DNA from: an uncultured Alphaproteobacteria bacterium
Lineage (GTDB): Bacteria > Pseudomonadota > Alphaproteobacteria > CAAHEQ01 > UBA3637
Assembly: GCA_944391545.1 (NCBI GenBank)
Contig: CALXTZ010000062.1
Span: forward strand, 1-7,797
Length of the DNA stretch: 7,797 nt
Direction of reading: 5' to 3'
Shown: positions 1 to 5,737 of the stretch, one piece after another
How positions within the stretch are numbered: the stretch's first letter is position 1
Layout of the letters: each line of letters begins with the position of its first letter
Position numbers and translations under genes: made by a program
Notes under the pieces: model-generated
The model's database searches: none
Told to the model about the DNA's origin: nothing
Seen by the model: only the letters and a program-made list of their open reading frames with translations

Positions 1-2034
1 GCGCCGTTGCCGCGGCCGATTGATGATTTTTGTGCTCAAAAGCCGGTAGCGCAGGATGTCAGGGCTTTTTTGGAAGAAAACGGATTTAAAAGTTTGCTCG
101 GCCGCCTGAACGGTTTTATGGACGGTCAAAACAGTGAACCGGCTTCTTTGCCGTCGGCTGCCGTCGAAATTCGATATGAAGCCGTGCAAGACAGAGCGGC
201 TCTTCAAAAATGGGCTGACATGATTAAAAAGGCCGGTGTGGTTGCCGTGGATACGGAAACGGACTCGCTTAATCCGTTTGAAACCCAAATGGCTGGAATT
301 TCTTTGTGTGTGGAAGAAGGGCACGCCTGTTACATTCCGTTACGCCACGAATCGCCGAACAGCATCGGGTCGGATAAAGTGGATTTATTTAATTTCGACG
401 CTCGGCCGGTTGTGGAAACAATTCAACAAGTCACGTTGGATGATGTTCGGGAAATTTTGTTGCCTGTGTTGCAAGATCCGGCTGTTGTCAAAATCGGGCA
501 TAATATCAAGTTTGACTTGCAGGTTTTTAAAACCGAGTTTGGCGATGATTTTAAAATGGAACCCGTGGAAGACACGATTGTGATGGCGTATGATTTGGAC
601 GGAACGTCGCACGGGTTGAGCATGGATGAGTTGGCTCAAATTTATCTGCACATGACAACCGTTCATTACGAAGATGTTTGCGGCAAAGGTCGCCATGCGA
701 TTTTATTTAAGCATGTGCCGTTGGAAAAAGCAGTTCCTTATTCGGCAGAAGATGCGGACATCACGATGCGATTGTATCATCTGTTTTTGCCGCGTTTGGC
801 AGCGGAGAAAGTTGAAACGGTCTATCGGGATATTGATCGTCCGTTGATTACGGTTTTAACGGAAATGGAGCGTCGCGGCATTCTGGTAGATAAGAATACG
901 CTGATGCAGTTGAGCTTAAAGTTTGCCGAAAAAATGGATCAGCTGGAAAAAGAAATTTATGATTTGGCCGGTGAGTATTTCAACATTAATTCACCCATTC
1001 AATTCGGTGAGATTTTGTTTGAAAAAATGAAATTGGAAGGCGGTAAAAAGAATTCCAAAACCGGGTATTGGTCGACGGATCAGGAGGCTTTGGAAGCTTT
1101 GGCAGCTCAAGGAATTGAACTGCCGGCCAAAATGTTGGATTATCGTCAATACAGCAAGTTAAAAACGACGTATGCGGATGCACTGACAAAAATGATTGAC
1201 CCGAAATCGGGACACGTGCATACGACATTTTCTCAAACCGTGACGGCAACAGGACGGTTGGCTTCGAATAATCCGAATTTGCAGAATATTCCCATTCGCA
1301 CGGAAGCAGGGCGTTTGATCCGGTCGGCTTTCGTGGCGGAACCGGGATGCGTTTTGTTGTCTGCCGACTATTCGCAAATTGAGTTGCGATTAATTGCGGA
1401 CGTGGCTAATGTCAAGGGATTGAAAGACGCTTTTGCCAAAGGGCTTGACATTCATGCGGCGACAGCTTCACAGGTTTTTGGGGTGCCGATTGAAAATATG
1501 GATCCGATGATTCGCCGCAACGCCAAAGCGATTAACTTCGGTATTATTTACGGTATTTCGCCATTCGGGTTGGCGCGCCAACTGGGCATAACGAAAACAG
1601 ATGCGAAAAAGTACATTGATTCGTACATGGCGCAGTATCCGGAAATCGGCCGGTACATGGATGATACCATTCAGTTTGCCAAAGAACACGGATATATTTT
1701 AACGCCGTTCGGCCGTAAATGTTTCATCAGCGGCTTTGATAACGGCGCGACGCGCGGGTTTGCGTCTCGGGCCGCGATTAATGCACCGATTCAAGGCGGT
1801 GCGGCAGATATGATTAAAATGGCGATGAACAAAATGCCGGATACTTTGAAAGAAGCCGGCTTGAAAACCACCATGATTTTACAGGTGCATGACGAATTGA
1901 TTTTTGAAACACCAGAAGCGGAAATTGAACAGGCGTCGGCATTGATTAAAAAGGTCATGGAAAACATCGTCACATTGACGGTTCCGCTTGAAGTTGAAAT
2001 CGGAACGGGACAAAATTGGACACAGGCTCATTAA
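1..2034 (+). CDS. polA: DNA polymerase I, 5'-truncated by the window edge (proofreading and polymerase domains)
   Basis: Pol I fills gaps, removes Okazaki primers and works in excision repair in the cytoplasm. The frame is open from base 1, and the first residues look like the end of the 5' nuclease domain, so roughly 270-300 N-terminal residues lie outside the window. Numbering from the TTG at base 7: the 3'-5' exonuclease has ExoI D82/E84 (DTET), ExoII D170 (HNIKFD) and ExoIII Y245/D249 (YSAED), so proofreading looks intact. The polymerase has motif A D454 (DYSQIELR), motif B R503, K507 and Y515 (RRNAKAINFGIIYG) and motif C D629/E630 (VHDEL). Motif A to C spacing and the 46-residue tail match E. 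coli Pol I as I recall it. About 20 extra residues (around 115-138) sit between ExoI and ExoII. The stop is 10 bp before trhP, suggesting an operon. Identity is certain; only the start is unseen. Confidence 0.97.
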   Translation, partial: APLPRPIDDFCAQKPVAQDVRAFLEENGFKSLLGRLNGFMDGQNSEPASLPSAAVEIRYEAVQDRAALQKWADMIKKAGVVAVDTETDSLNPFETQMAGISLCVEEGHACYIPLRHESPNSIGSDKVDLFNFDARPVVETIQQVTLDDVREILLPVLQDPAVVKIGHNIKFDLQVFKTEFGDDFKMEPVEDTIVMAYDLDGTSHGLSMDELAQIYLHMTTVHYEDVCGKGRHAILFKHVPLEKAVPYSAEDADITMRLYHLFLPRLAAEKVETVYRDIDRPLITVLTEMERRGILVDKNTLMQLSLKFAEKMDQLEKEIYDLAGEYFNINSPIQFGEILFEKMKLEGGKKNSKTGYWSTDQEALEALAAQGIELPAKMLDYRQYSKLKTTYADALTKMIDPKSGHVHTTFSQTVTATGRLASNNPNLQNIPIRTEAGRLIRSAFVAEPGCVLLSADYSQIELRLIADVANVKGLKDAFAKGLDIHAATASQVFGVPIENMDPMIRRNAKAINFGIIYGISPFGLARQLGITKTDAKKYIDSYMAQYPEIGRYMDDTIQFAKEHGYILTPFGRKCFISGFDNGATRGFASRAAINAPIQGGAADMIKMAMNKMPDTLKEAGLKTTMILQVHDELIFETPEAEIEQASALIKKVMENIVTLTVPLEVEIGTGQNWTQAH

Positions 2035-2038
2035 AGGA
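2033..2038 (+). promoter_or_regulatory. Shine-Dalgarno site fixing the trhP start
   Basis: AAAGGA overlaps the polA stop codon (TAA at 2032-2034) and lies 6 nt before the ATG at 2045. It selects 2045 over the upstream in-frame ATG at 1988, which is inside polA and has no such site. The overlap suggests that ribosomes ending polA help load trhP. Confidence 0.75.
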
Positions 2039-2044
2039 CAAAAA

Positions 2045-3286
2045 ATGAAAAAACCGGAACTTCTTTTGCCGGCAGGATCTCTGGATCGGTTGAAAACGGC
2101 TTTTATGTACGGCGCGGATGCGGTCTATTGCGGATTGCCGAGCGTTTCGTTGCGAGCGAAAAGCACGTTTACGATGGCTGATTTAAAAGAAGGCATTTTG
2201 TATGCGCACGAGCGGGGTAAAAAAGTTTATTTGACAATGAACCTGTTTACGCACAACAGTGATATACCGCGCTTAACCGAATGTGTTCAAATGTTAAAGC
2301 TGTTAAAACCCGACGGCGTCATTGTGGCGGATCCGGGCGTGTTTGCTTTTATCGGGCAAATGTGTCCCGATTTGCCGCGCCATATTTCGACTCAAGCGAA
2401 TGTTTGTTCGGCGTTGACGGTTCAGTATTGGCAAAACCAAGGCGCCGCTTTATGTGTTTTGGGACGAGAAGTGCCTTTGGCGGAAATGCGGGAAATTCGC
2501 AAAATGTGTCCCGATATTAAATTGGAAGCCTTTGTGCACGGGGCCATGTGCGTCAGTTATTCGGGGCGGTGTCTGTTGTCGAATTTCATGACGGGGCGGA
2601 GTGCGAATAAAGGCAATTGCGCCCATTCTTGCCGATGGAAATACAAAGTTTATTTGGAAGAAGAACAACGCCCCGGTCAATTCATGGAATTGGAAGAAGA
2701 CGCCCACGGGACTTATATCATGAATTCGCGGGATTTGTGTTTAATGCCGCGATTGAATGAAGTCATGGATGTGGGGTTGGATTCGTTTAAAATCGAAGGA
2801 CGCAATAAATCTGAATACTATGTTGCCGTTGCCGCGCGGGCGTACCGGAAAGCGATTGATGATTATTTTGACAATCCGCATACGTGGACACCGGATGCGT
2901 ATGTGGCGGAATTGGCTACATTGCAAAATCGAGGCTATACGTTGGGCTTTTTGGATGGCAATGCCGGGCCGGAAAGCCATAATTATGATATTTCCGCCAG
3001 CTCCGGTTCCTGGCGTTATGCCGGATTGGTTCAGTCCCAAACGAAAGACAGCTTGATTTTTGAAATCAAACATAAAATTGAAAAGGGCGATGTTCTTGAA
3101 TTTTTATCACCTGATCAGTTTGAACCGATTTCTTGGACAATGACGGAATTTTATGATGCCCGTAATGACGCACCGCTTGAAACCATTTCTTCCGGACATT
3201 TGGGACAAGCGATTCGAATTCCGATGCCGGCGACTGTTTTGGAAAAATTGCCGGTTTTAACGGTTGCGCGCAAAAAAATTGTTTAA
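2045..3286 (+). CDS. trhP: U32-family protein TrhP/YegQ, tRNA 5-hydroxyuridine modification
   Basis: 413 residues. TrhP (YegQ in E. coli) is needed for prephenate-dependent 5-hydroxylation of wobble U34 in tRNAs, the first step to cmo5U/mcmo5U; members are called peptidase U32, but the RNA role is the established one. Seen here: an N-terminal barrel start (KPELLLPAGS, then YGADAVYCG) and an exact U32 signature at about 161-179 (EAF..GAMC....GRCLLS). C169, C176, C192 and C196 are suited to bind a [4Fe-4S] cluster as in related U32 proteins. The YegQ-type block follows: EEQRPGQF from 205, HGTYIMNSRDL to about 231, and KIEGR at 249-253. It is about 40 residues shorter than E. coli YegQ, mainly because the loop between the last cysteine and the EEQRPG segment is missing. 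It lies 10 bp behind polA. RlhA and UbiU are less likely because of the EEQRPG/MNSRDL block. Substrate RNA is inferred from family. Confidence 0.88.
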   Translation: MKKPELLLPAGSLDRLKTAFMYGADAVYCGLPSVSLRAKSTFTMADLKEGILYAHERGKKVYLTMNLFTHNSDIPRLTECVQMLKLLKPDGVIVADPGVFAFIGQMCPDLPRHISTQANVCSALTVQYWQNQGAALCVLGREVPLAEMREIRKMCPDIKLEAFVHGAMCVSYSGRCLLSNFMTGRSANKGNCAHSCRWKYKVYLEEEQRPGQFMELEEDAHGTYIMNSRDLCLMPRLNEVMDVGLDSFKIEGRNKSEYYVAVAARAYRKAIDDYFDNPHTWTPDAYVAELATLQNRGYTLGFLDGNAGPESHNYDISASSGSWRYAGLVQSQTKDSLIFEIKHKIEKGDVLEFLSPDQFEPISWTMTEFYDARNDAPLETISSGHLGQAIRIPMPATVLEKLPVLTVARKKIV

Positions 3287-3648
3287 GGCACGATGTGGAT
3301 GATGTGTTGTCCGATGCGGATATAAAAACGAATGTCCGCTTGATCTAAAGCATTTTCGTTTAATAAAGCGGGATCCTTAATCGTGACGCGGATGCGCCGT
3401 GAGTTCGGGATTTCTTTGATTTGCAAAATGTTTTCGGGACCCCCTAAAATCAACAATAAATCTTCGTTTAATTTGTTCGGACAGGATGTATGGGGTGAAA
3501 AATGAATTTTTAAGGGGATCGGGGCTTTTTTCTCGGCGAAAATCGGAATGACTTCTTTTCGACAGGTCGGCGGCATCAAAGCGGGTTCGGGGGCTTCTGT
3601 CAAGAAACAAAAAAGGTCTTTTAAATGAATATAGGTTTCTTTTTGCAT
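3283..3648 (-). CDS. Small protein with a degenerate PTS EIIB-like C-terminal domain
   Basis: 121 residues. The ATG at 3648 is preceded by AAGGAAAGAG on the coding strand, a good ribosome site; the frame extends further upstream but without one. Residues 1-60 are low in recognisable features, proline-rich in part (APEPALMPP, KKAPIPL) with C14, C29 and C56. Residues 61-121 resemble the glucose-type PTS EIIB domain by my unaided alignment: LGGPENI (68-74), RRIRV (84-88) where EIIB has TRLRV, then D92, L101 and G113 in register to the end. The phosphorylated Cys of EIIB (CITRLR) aligns with N82, so phosphotransfer by that residue is not possible. There is no membrane segment or EIIC partner here. 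The stop overlaps the trhP stop tail to tail. It may be a regulatory or structural relic of PTS; function is unknown and the homology needs a profile search. Confidence 0.6.
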   Translation of the reverse strand: MQKETYIHLKDLFCFLTEAPEPALMPPTCRKEVIPIFAEKKAPIPLKIHFSPHTSCPNKLNEDLLLILGGPENILQIKEIPNSRRIRVTIKDPALLNENALDQADIRFYIRIGQHIIHIVP

Positions 3649-3682
3649 ATGACTCTTTCCTTGCGATGTAAGTGTCCTTATC

Positions 3683-3714
3683 TTTATAAATACACGTAAA
3701 AATAGAAACGTCAA
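3683..3714 (-). promoter_or_regulatory. Weak candidate promoter for the EIIB-like gene
   Basis: On the reverse strand TTGACG (3709-3714) is followed by TATAAA (3683-3688) after 20 nt. The two hexamers match consensus well (5/6 each) but the spacing is longer than the usual 16-18. A start of transcription near 3676 would give a leader of about 28 nt with the ribosome site. This lies within the 143-bp divergent gap 3649-3791. Confidence 0.3.
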
Positions 3715-3734
3715 CTTCTTTTTATCAGAGGGGA

Positions 3735-3762
3735 TTGTTTTTTATATCGGGATATGTAAAAT
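3735..3762 (+). promoter_or_regulatory. Weak candidate promoter for the HAD phosphatase
   Basis: TTGTTT (3735-3740), 16 nt, then TAAAAT (3757-3762, 5/6 to consensus). The -35 is poor. Predicted transcription start is near 3769, giving a leader of about 23 nt that includes the AAAGGA ribosome site at 3781-3786. If correct, it excludes the longer reading that begins with TTG at 3735. Confidence 0.35.
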
Positions 3763-3791
3763 GGAAAAAGATATCAAAAGAAAGGAAAAAC

Positions 3792-4430
3792 ATGGATCAG
3801 AAAACGGTTTTAATCTGGGATTGGGATAATACGTTAGTCGATACGTATGAAGTGATTTACAGGTCTTTGAATGATTTAAGCGCTCATTACGGCAAACCGG
3901 CGGTGACTCCGGAAGAAACATTATCAATCATCGGCAATTCCGGGCGGAAATATTTGTTTCAACGGTTCGGGCTGGATATGGAAGAAGCCTCTGCCTTTTA
4001 TTGGAATTGCTATTTGAAAAACGCGCGATACGTTCAACCGATAAAAGGGGCGCAAGCTTTGTTGCAATGGGCGCAAAAACAAGGTTTTATCAATACGGTT
4101 GACAGCAACAAACGGGGCGATGTTTTGAAAAAAGAATGTCATGATTTAGGATGGGATTCTTATTTCACGGCGATGGTCGGATCAGAAGATACGCCTTTTG
4201 AAAAACCGTCCAAAGAAATGGCGATGTCGATTTTAAAAAAGCTGACGTATGATCGGTTGATCGTCATTGGCGACGGATTGTCGGACATGCAATTAGCGCA
4301 GAACTTAAAGGCGACGGCTGTCTTCGTGCGGGATGTGCCGCCGGTTTCGACGGAATTTAAATCGGTTCGCATTGATTTTGATTGTAAAGATCTTAATCAA
4401 GTCAAAGAAGTGTTGGCACACTTGCGATAA
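3792..4430 (+). CDS. HAD-superfamily phosphatase (phosphoglycolate phosphatase-like, subfamily I)
   Basis: 212 residues, cytoplasmic, no signal peptide. HAD hydrolases remove phosphate through an aspartyl-phosphate intermediate. All four motifs are visible: I, WDWDNTLVD with nucleophile D10 and acid/base D12; II, S105 (VDSNK); III, K138 (EKPSK); IV, GDGLSD with D161 and D165 for Mg2+. The segment between motif I and II (about 17-95) is helical and fits a C1 cap like that of phosphoglycolate phosphatase and PpaX-type enzymes. The ATG at 3792 follows AAAGGA by 5 nt, and longer in-frame readings lack a ribosome site. It ends 1 bp from the stop of the convergent kinase gene. The substrate cannot be told from sequence; phosphoglycolate, pyrophosphate and small sugar or nucleotide phosphates are all possible. 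Confidence 0.87.
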   Translation: MDQKTVLIWDWDNTLVDTYEVIYRSLNDLSAHYGKPAVTPEETLSIIGNSGRKYLFQRFGLDMEEASAFYWNCYLKNARYVQPIKGAQALLQWAQKQGFINTVDSNKRGDVLKKECHDLGWDSYFTAMVGSEDTPFEKPSKEMAMSILKKLTYDRLIVIGDGLSDMQLAQNLKATAVFVRDVPPVSTEFKSVRIDFDCKDLNQVKEVLAHLR

Positions 4431-4431
4431 G

Positions 4432-4977
4432 TTATTGATTGGCGTATTCTTTCAAAATGACGGCGCACACTTGTTCCGGCGTCAAATCAGTCGTGTCAAT
4501 GGTGATGTCATAGTTGTTCGGGTCTTCTATGTCGACGCCGTATGTCCGTTTAAAACGTTCAATTTCGCTGGTTCGGCGATTCATGGTCGCTTCCAAAGCA
4601 TCATCAATGGTTTGATATTTCTTTTCACCGCTGCGCGTTGTGTCGTTTAAAATCCGTAAAGCCGCCGCTTTGGGTTCGACGGTTAATTTAACTTTAAATG
4701 ACTTCGGCATGAAGAACCAAGCCATTCTGGAGTCGATGGCATAAAGCTGTCCGGAGTCTTCCAATTGATGAAAAACCGAATCAATTTGTTGGTCAATCGA
4801 CGGATCCGTATCCGCCAATTGATTTAATTCCAAAGTCGTCATGTTGTATTTAGCCGCAATTTGGCGTTGGGCATCTCCCGTGGAATAATGTGTATATCCC
4901 AGCTTTTGAGCCAATAATTTAGCAATTGTCGACTTGCCGCTGCCTAAAGCGCCTGTAATTGTAATGGAACGAGCCAT
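4432..4977 (-). CDS. cmk: Archaeal-type (short) cytidylate kinase / P-loop nucleotide kinase
   Basis: 181 residues, cytoplasmic. The family transfers phosphate from ATP to CMP/dCMP. Seen: a Walker A loop GALGSGKST (9-17), a YSTGDAQRQ segment (31-39) in the NMP-binding position, DPSIDQQID (58-66), SRMAWFF (83-89), an arginine-rich lid with R134/R135, SEIERFKRTYGVDIED (137-152) and a terminal YDITIDTTDLTPEQV strand-helix. The last two blocks are typical of the archaeal Cmk (Cytidylate_kin2) family and are not those of the roughly 225-residue bacterial Cmk, whose CMP-binding insert is absent. The ATG at 4977 follows AAGGAG by 8 nt. A second ATG overlapping this site is out of frame. It is convergent with the HAD gene and divergent from the exported protein, so probably monocistronic. 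A related nucleoside kinase with other specificity is the main alternative. Confidence 0.78.
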   Translation of the reverse strand: MARSITITGALGSGKSTIAKLLAQKLGYTHYSTGDAQRQIAAKYNMTTLELNQLADTDPSIDQQIDSVFHQLEDSGQLYAIDSRMAWFFMPKSFKVKLTVEPKAAALRILNDTTRSGEKKYQTIDDALEATMNRRTSEIERFKRTYGVDIEDPNNYDITIDTTDLTPEQVCAVILKEYANQ

Positions 4978-4996
4978 GTTTCATCTCCTTTCCTCT

Positions 4997-5025
4997 TTTT
5001 TAGTCCATTGCCGGCCACTTGTCAA
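4997..5025 (-). promoter_or_regulatory. Sigma70-type promoter of the cytidylate kinase gene
   Basis: Reverse strand: perfect TTGACA (5020-5025), 17-nt spacer, then TAAAAA (4997-5002, 4/6). Predicted transcription start near 4990, which puts the AAGGAG ribosome site (4985-4990) at the very 5' end of a leader of only about 13 nt. No other candidate of similar quality is seen in front of the gene. Confidence 0.65.
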
Positions 5026-5042
5026 GTTTCGGATGCTTACGC

Positions 5043-5058
5043 AAAAAATATATTTTTT
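5043..5058. repeat. 16-bp perfect AT palindrome between two divergent promoters
   Basis: AAAAAATATATTTTTT is its own reverse complement. It starts 17 bp upstream of the kinase -35 box and ends 24 bp upstream of the -35 box of the exported-protein gene. A-tract/T-tract geometry suggests bent DNA, an UP-like element for the kinase promoter, or a binding site for a dimeric or nucleoid protein. Chance is possible in an AT-rich intergenic region. Confidence 0.45.
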
Positions 5059-5082
5059 TGTCGAGATTCAGGGATCCGCGTA

Positions 5083-5111
5083 TTGACAGAAAGCCGCCGA
5101 ATTGCTATATA
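5083..5111 (+). promoter_or_regulatory. Sigma70-type promoter of the exported-protein gene
   Basis: Perfect TTGACA (5083-5088), 17-nt spacer, then TATATA (5106-5111); a shifted TATAAA at 5108-5113 is also possible. Predicted transcription start about 5118-5120. This lies after the ATG at 5113, so translation should begin at the next in-frame ATG, 5137, with a leader of about 18 nt. Confidence 0.65.
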
Positions 5112-5136
5112 AATGACCTTTTTGAAGATAAAGAAA

Positions 5137-5703
5137 ATGAAAGAACGTAAAGATCAATTCACAAAACGAAATTGGGCGCAAGTTTTGGTTATTTTTTGCG
5201 CTTTGGTTATGGCGACAACCGTGGGGAAAGGATGTTCGGATCAAAAGCCGAATTTTGTTCCGCCGTTGGATCGCGTGACTTTTCCCCGAACTCAACGAGA
5301 TCAGGAACGGTTGCGCTACCATGCCGCGATGTGTCAGATACAGGCTTATTTTTTGGAAAAATTGCCGACAAAAGAAAAGTTAAGCCAAGCCATTATGCAC
5401 AATCATTATCATGCCGATCCTCAAGTCAATGAAATCGAATCATTGAAAATGGACGTGGCTTGTTTGGATTTAGCCGAAAGAATCGGTTTGCCGGCGCGCT
5501 CGACGGAAGCTTTTTATAATCAGGAAGCGGCGCTGGAAGAGGCTAAAATGACTTTGTATACGTTTGCGGAACAAATTGAAGGGCTGACGGATCGAGAGGC
5601 TTTGGCGCAAATGCATAAATATCGGCAAGTGGCTTTGCGCGGTATGCGATTGGCGTTGGAATATAACCAAAAAGTCTTGTTGGACAGACAGCGGGAGCGA
5701 TAA
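5137..5703 (+). CDS. Unrecognised membrane-anchored or exported helical protein
   Basis: 188 residues from the ATG at 5137; an in-frame ATG at 5113 is rejected because the promoter -10 box abuts it. The ribosome site is weak (GAAGATAAAGAA). I do not recognise the family. The N-terminus has five basic residues in the first 11, then a hydrophobic segment at about 13-29 (WAQVLVIFCALVMATTV), so it is an N-in signal anchor or a signal peptide. C33 follows as GKGC, not a proper lipobox because Lys is at -2. The rest (about 50-188) appears almost wholly alpha-helical and charged, with only two further cysteines (C66, C109), which could pair in the periplasm, and a histidine cluster H88-H90-H92. Its own promoter and a terminator just after the stop make it monocistronic. 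Nothing in the neighbours gives a function. Confidence 0.7.
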   Translation: MKERKDQFTKRNWAQVLVIFCALVMATTVGKGCSDQKPNFVPPLDRVTFPRTQRDQERLRYHAAMCQIQAYFLEKLPTKEKLSQAIMHNHYHADPQVNEIESLKMDVACLDLAERIGLPARSTEAFYNQEAALEEAKMTLYTFAEQIEGLTDREALAQMHKYRQVALRGMRLALEYNQKVLLDRQRER

Positions 5704-5737
5704 AAGAAGCCTCCCGGCGGGAGGCTTCCTTGTTTTT
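5701..5737. terminator. Bidirectional intrinsic terminator
   Basis: A perfect 10-bp stem, GAAGCCTCCC (5706-5715) with GGGAGGCTTC (5719-5728), and a 3-nt loop. On the plus strand it is followed by CTTGTTTTT (5729-5737), and on the reverse strand by TTTTA (5705-5701). It begins 2 nt after the stop of the exported-protein gene and 7 nt after the stop of parE, so it serves both converging genes; its outer T runs overlap both stop codons. Confidence 0.92.

Noticed and set aside
1988..2044. Upstream in-frame start giving TrhP 19 extra residues
   Set aside because: The extension lies within the polA 3' end, has no ribosome site, and family members begin at the KPELL..PAG segment; AAAGGA points to 2045.
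2741..3073. Open frame on the reverse strand opposite trhP (and similar ones opposite polA and parE)
   Set aside because: No ribosome site, arginine/isoleucine-rich composition typical of antisense reading, and the opposite strand clearly encodes a conserved protein.
2045..3286. UbiU/UbiV or RlhA (other U32 proteins)
   Set aside because: The EEQRPG, HGTYIMNSRDL and KIEGR blocks are those of the YegQ/TrhP branch; no paired UbiV-like gene follows.
3735..3791. Longer N-terminus for the HAD phosphatase from TTG at 3735
   Set aside because: The segment holds the likely promoter and ribosome site, encodes lysine-rich residues outside the family core, and the ATG at 3792 starts 9 residues before motif I as expected.
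5113..5136. ATG at 5113 as start of the exported protein
   Set aside because: It adjoins or overlaps the -10 box of a TTGACA-17-TATATA promoter and so would not be in the mRNA.
5137..5238. Lipoprotein signal ending at C33
   Set aside because: The residues before the cysteine are V-G-K-G; Lys at -2 and no Leu/Val/Ile at -3 do not fit a lipobox.
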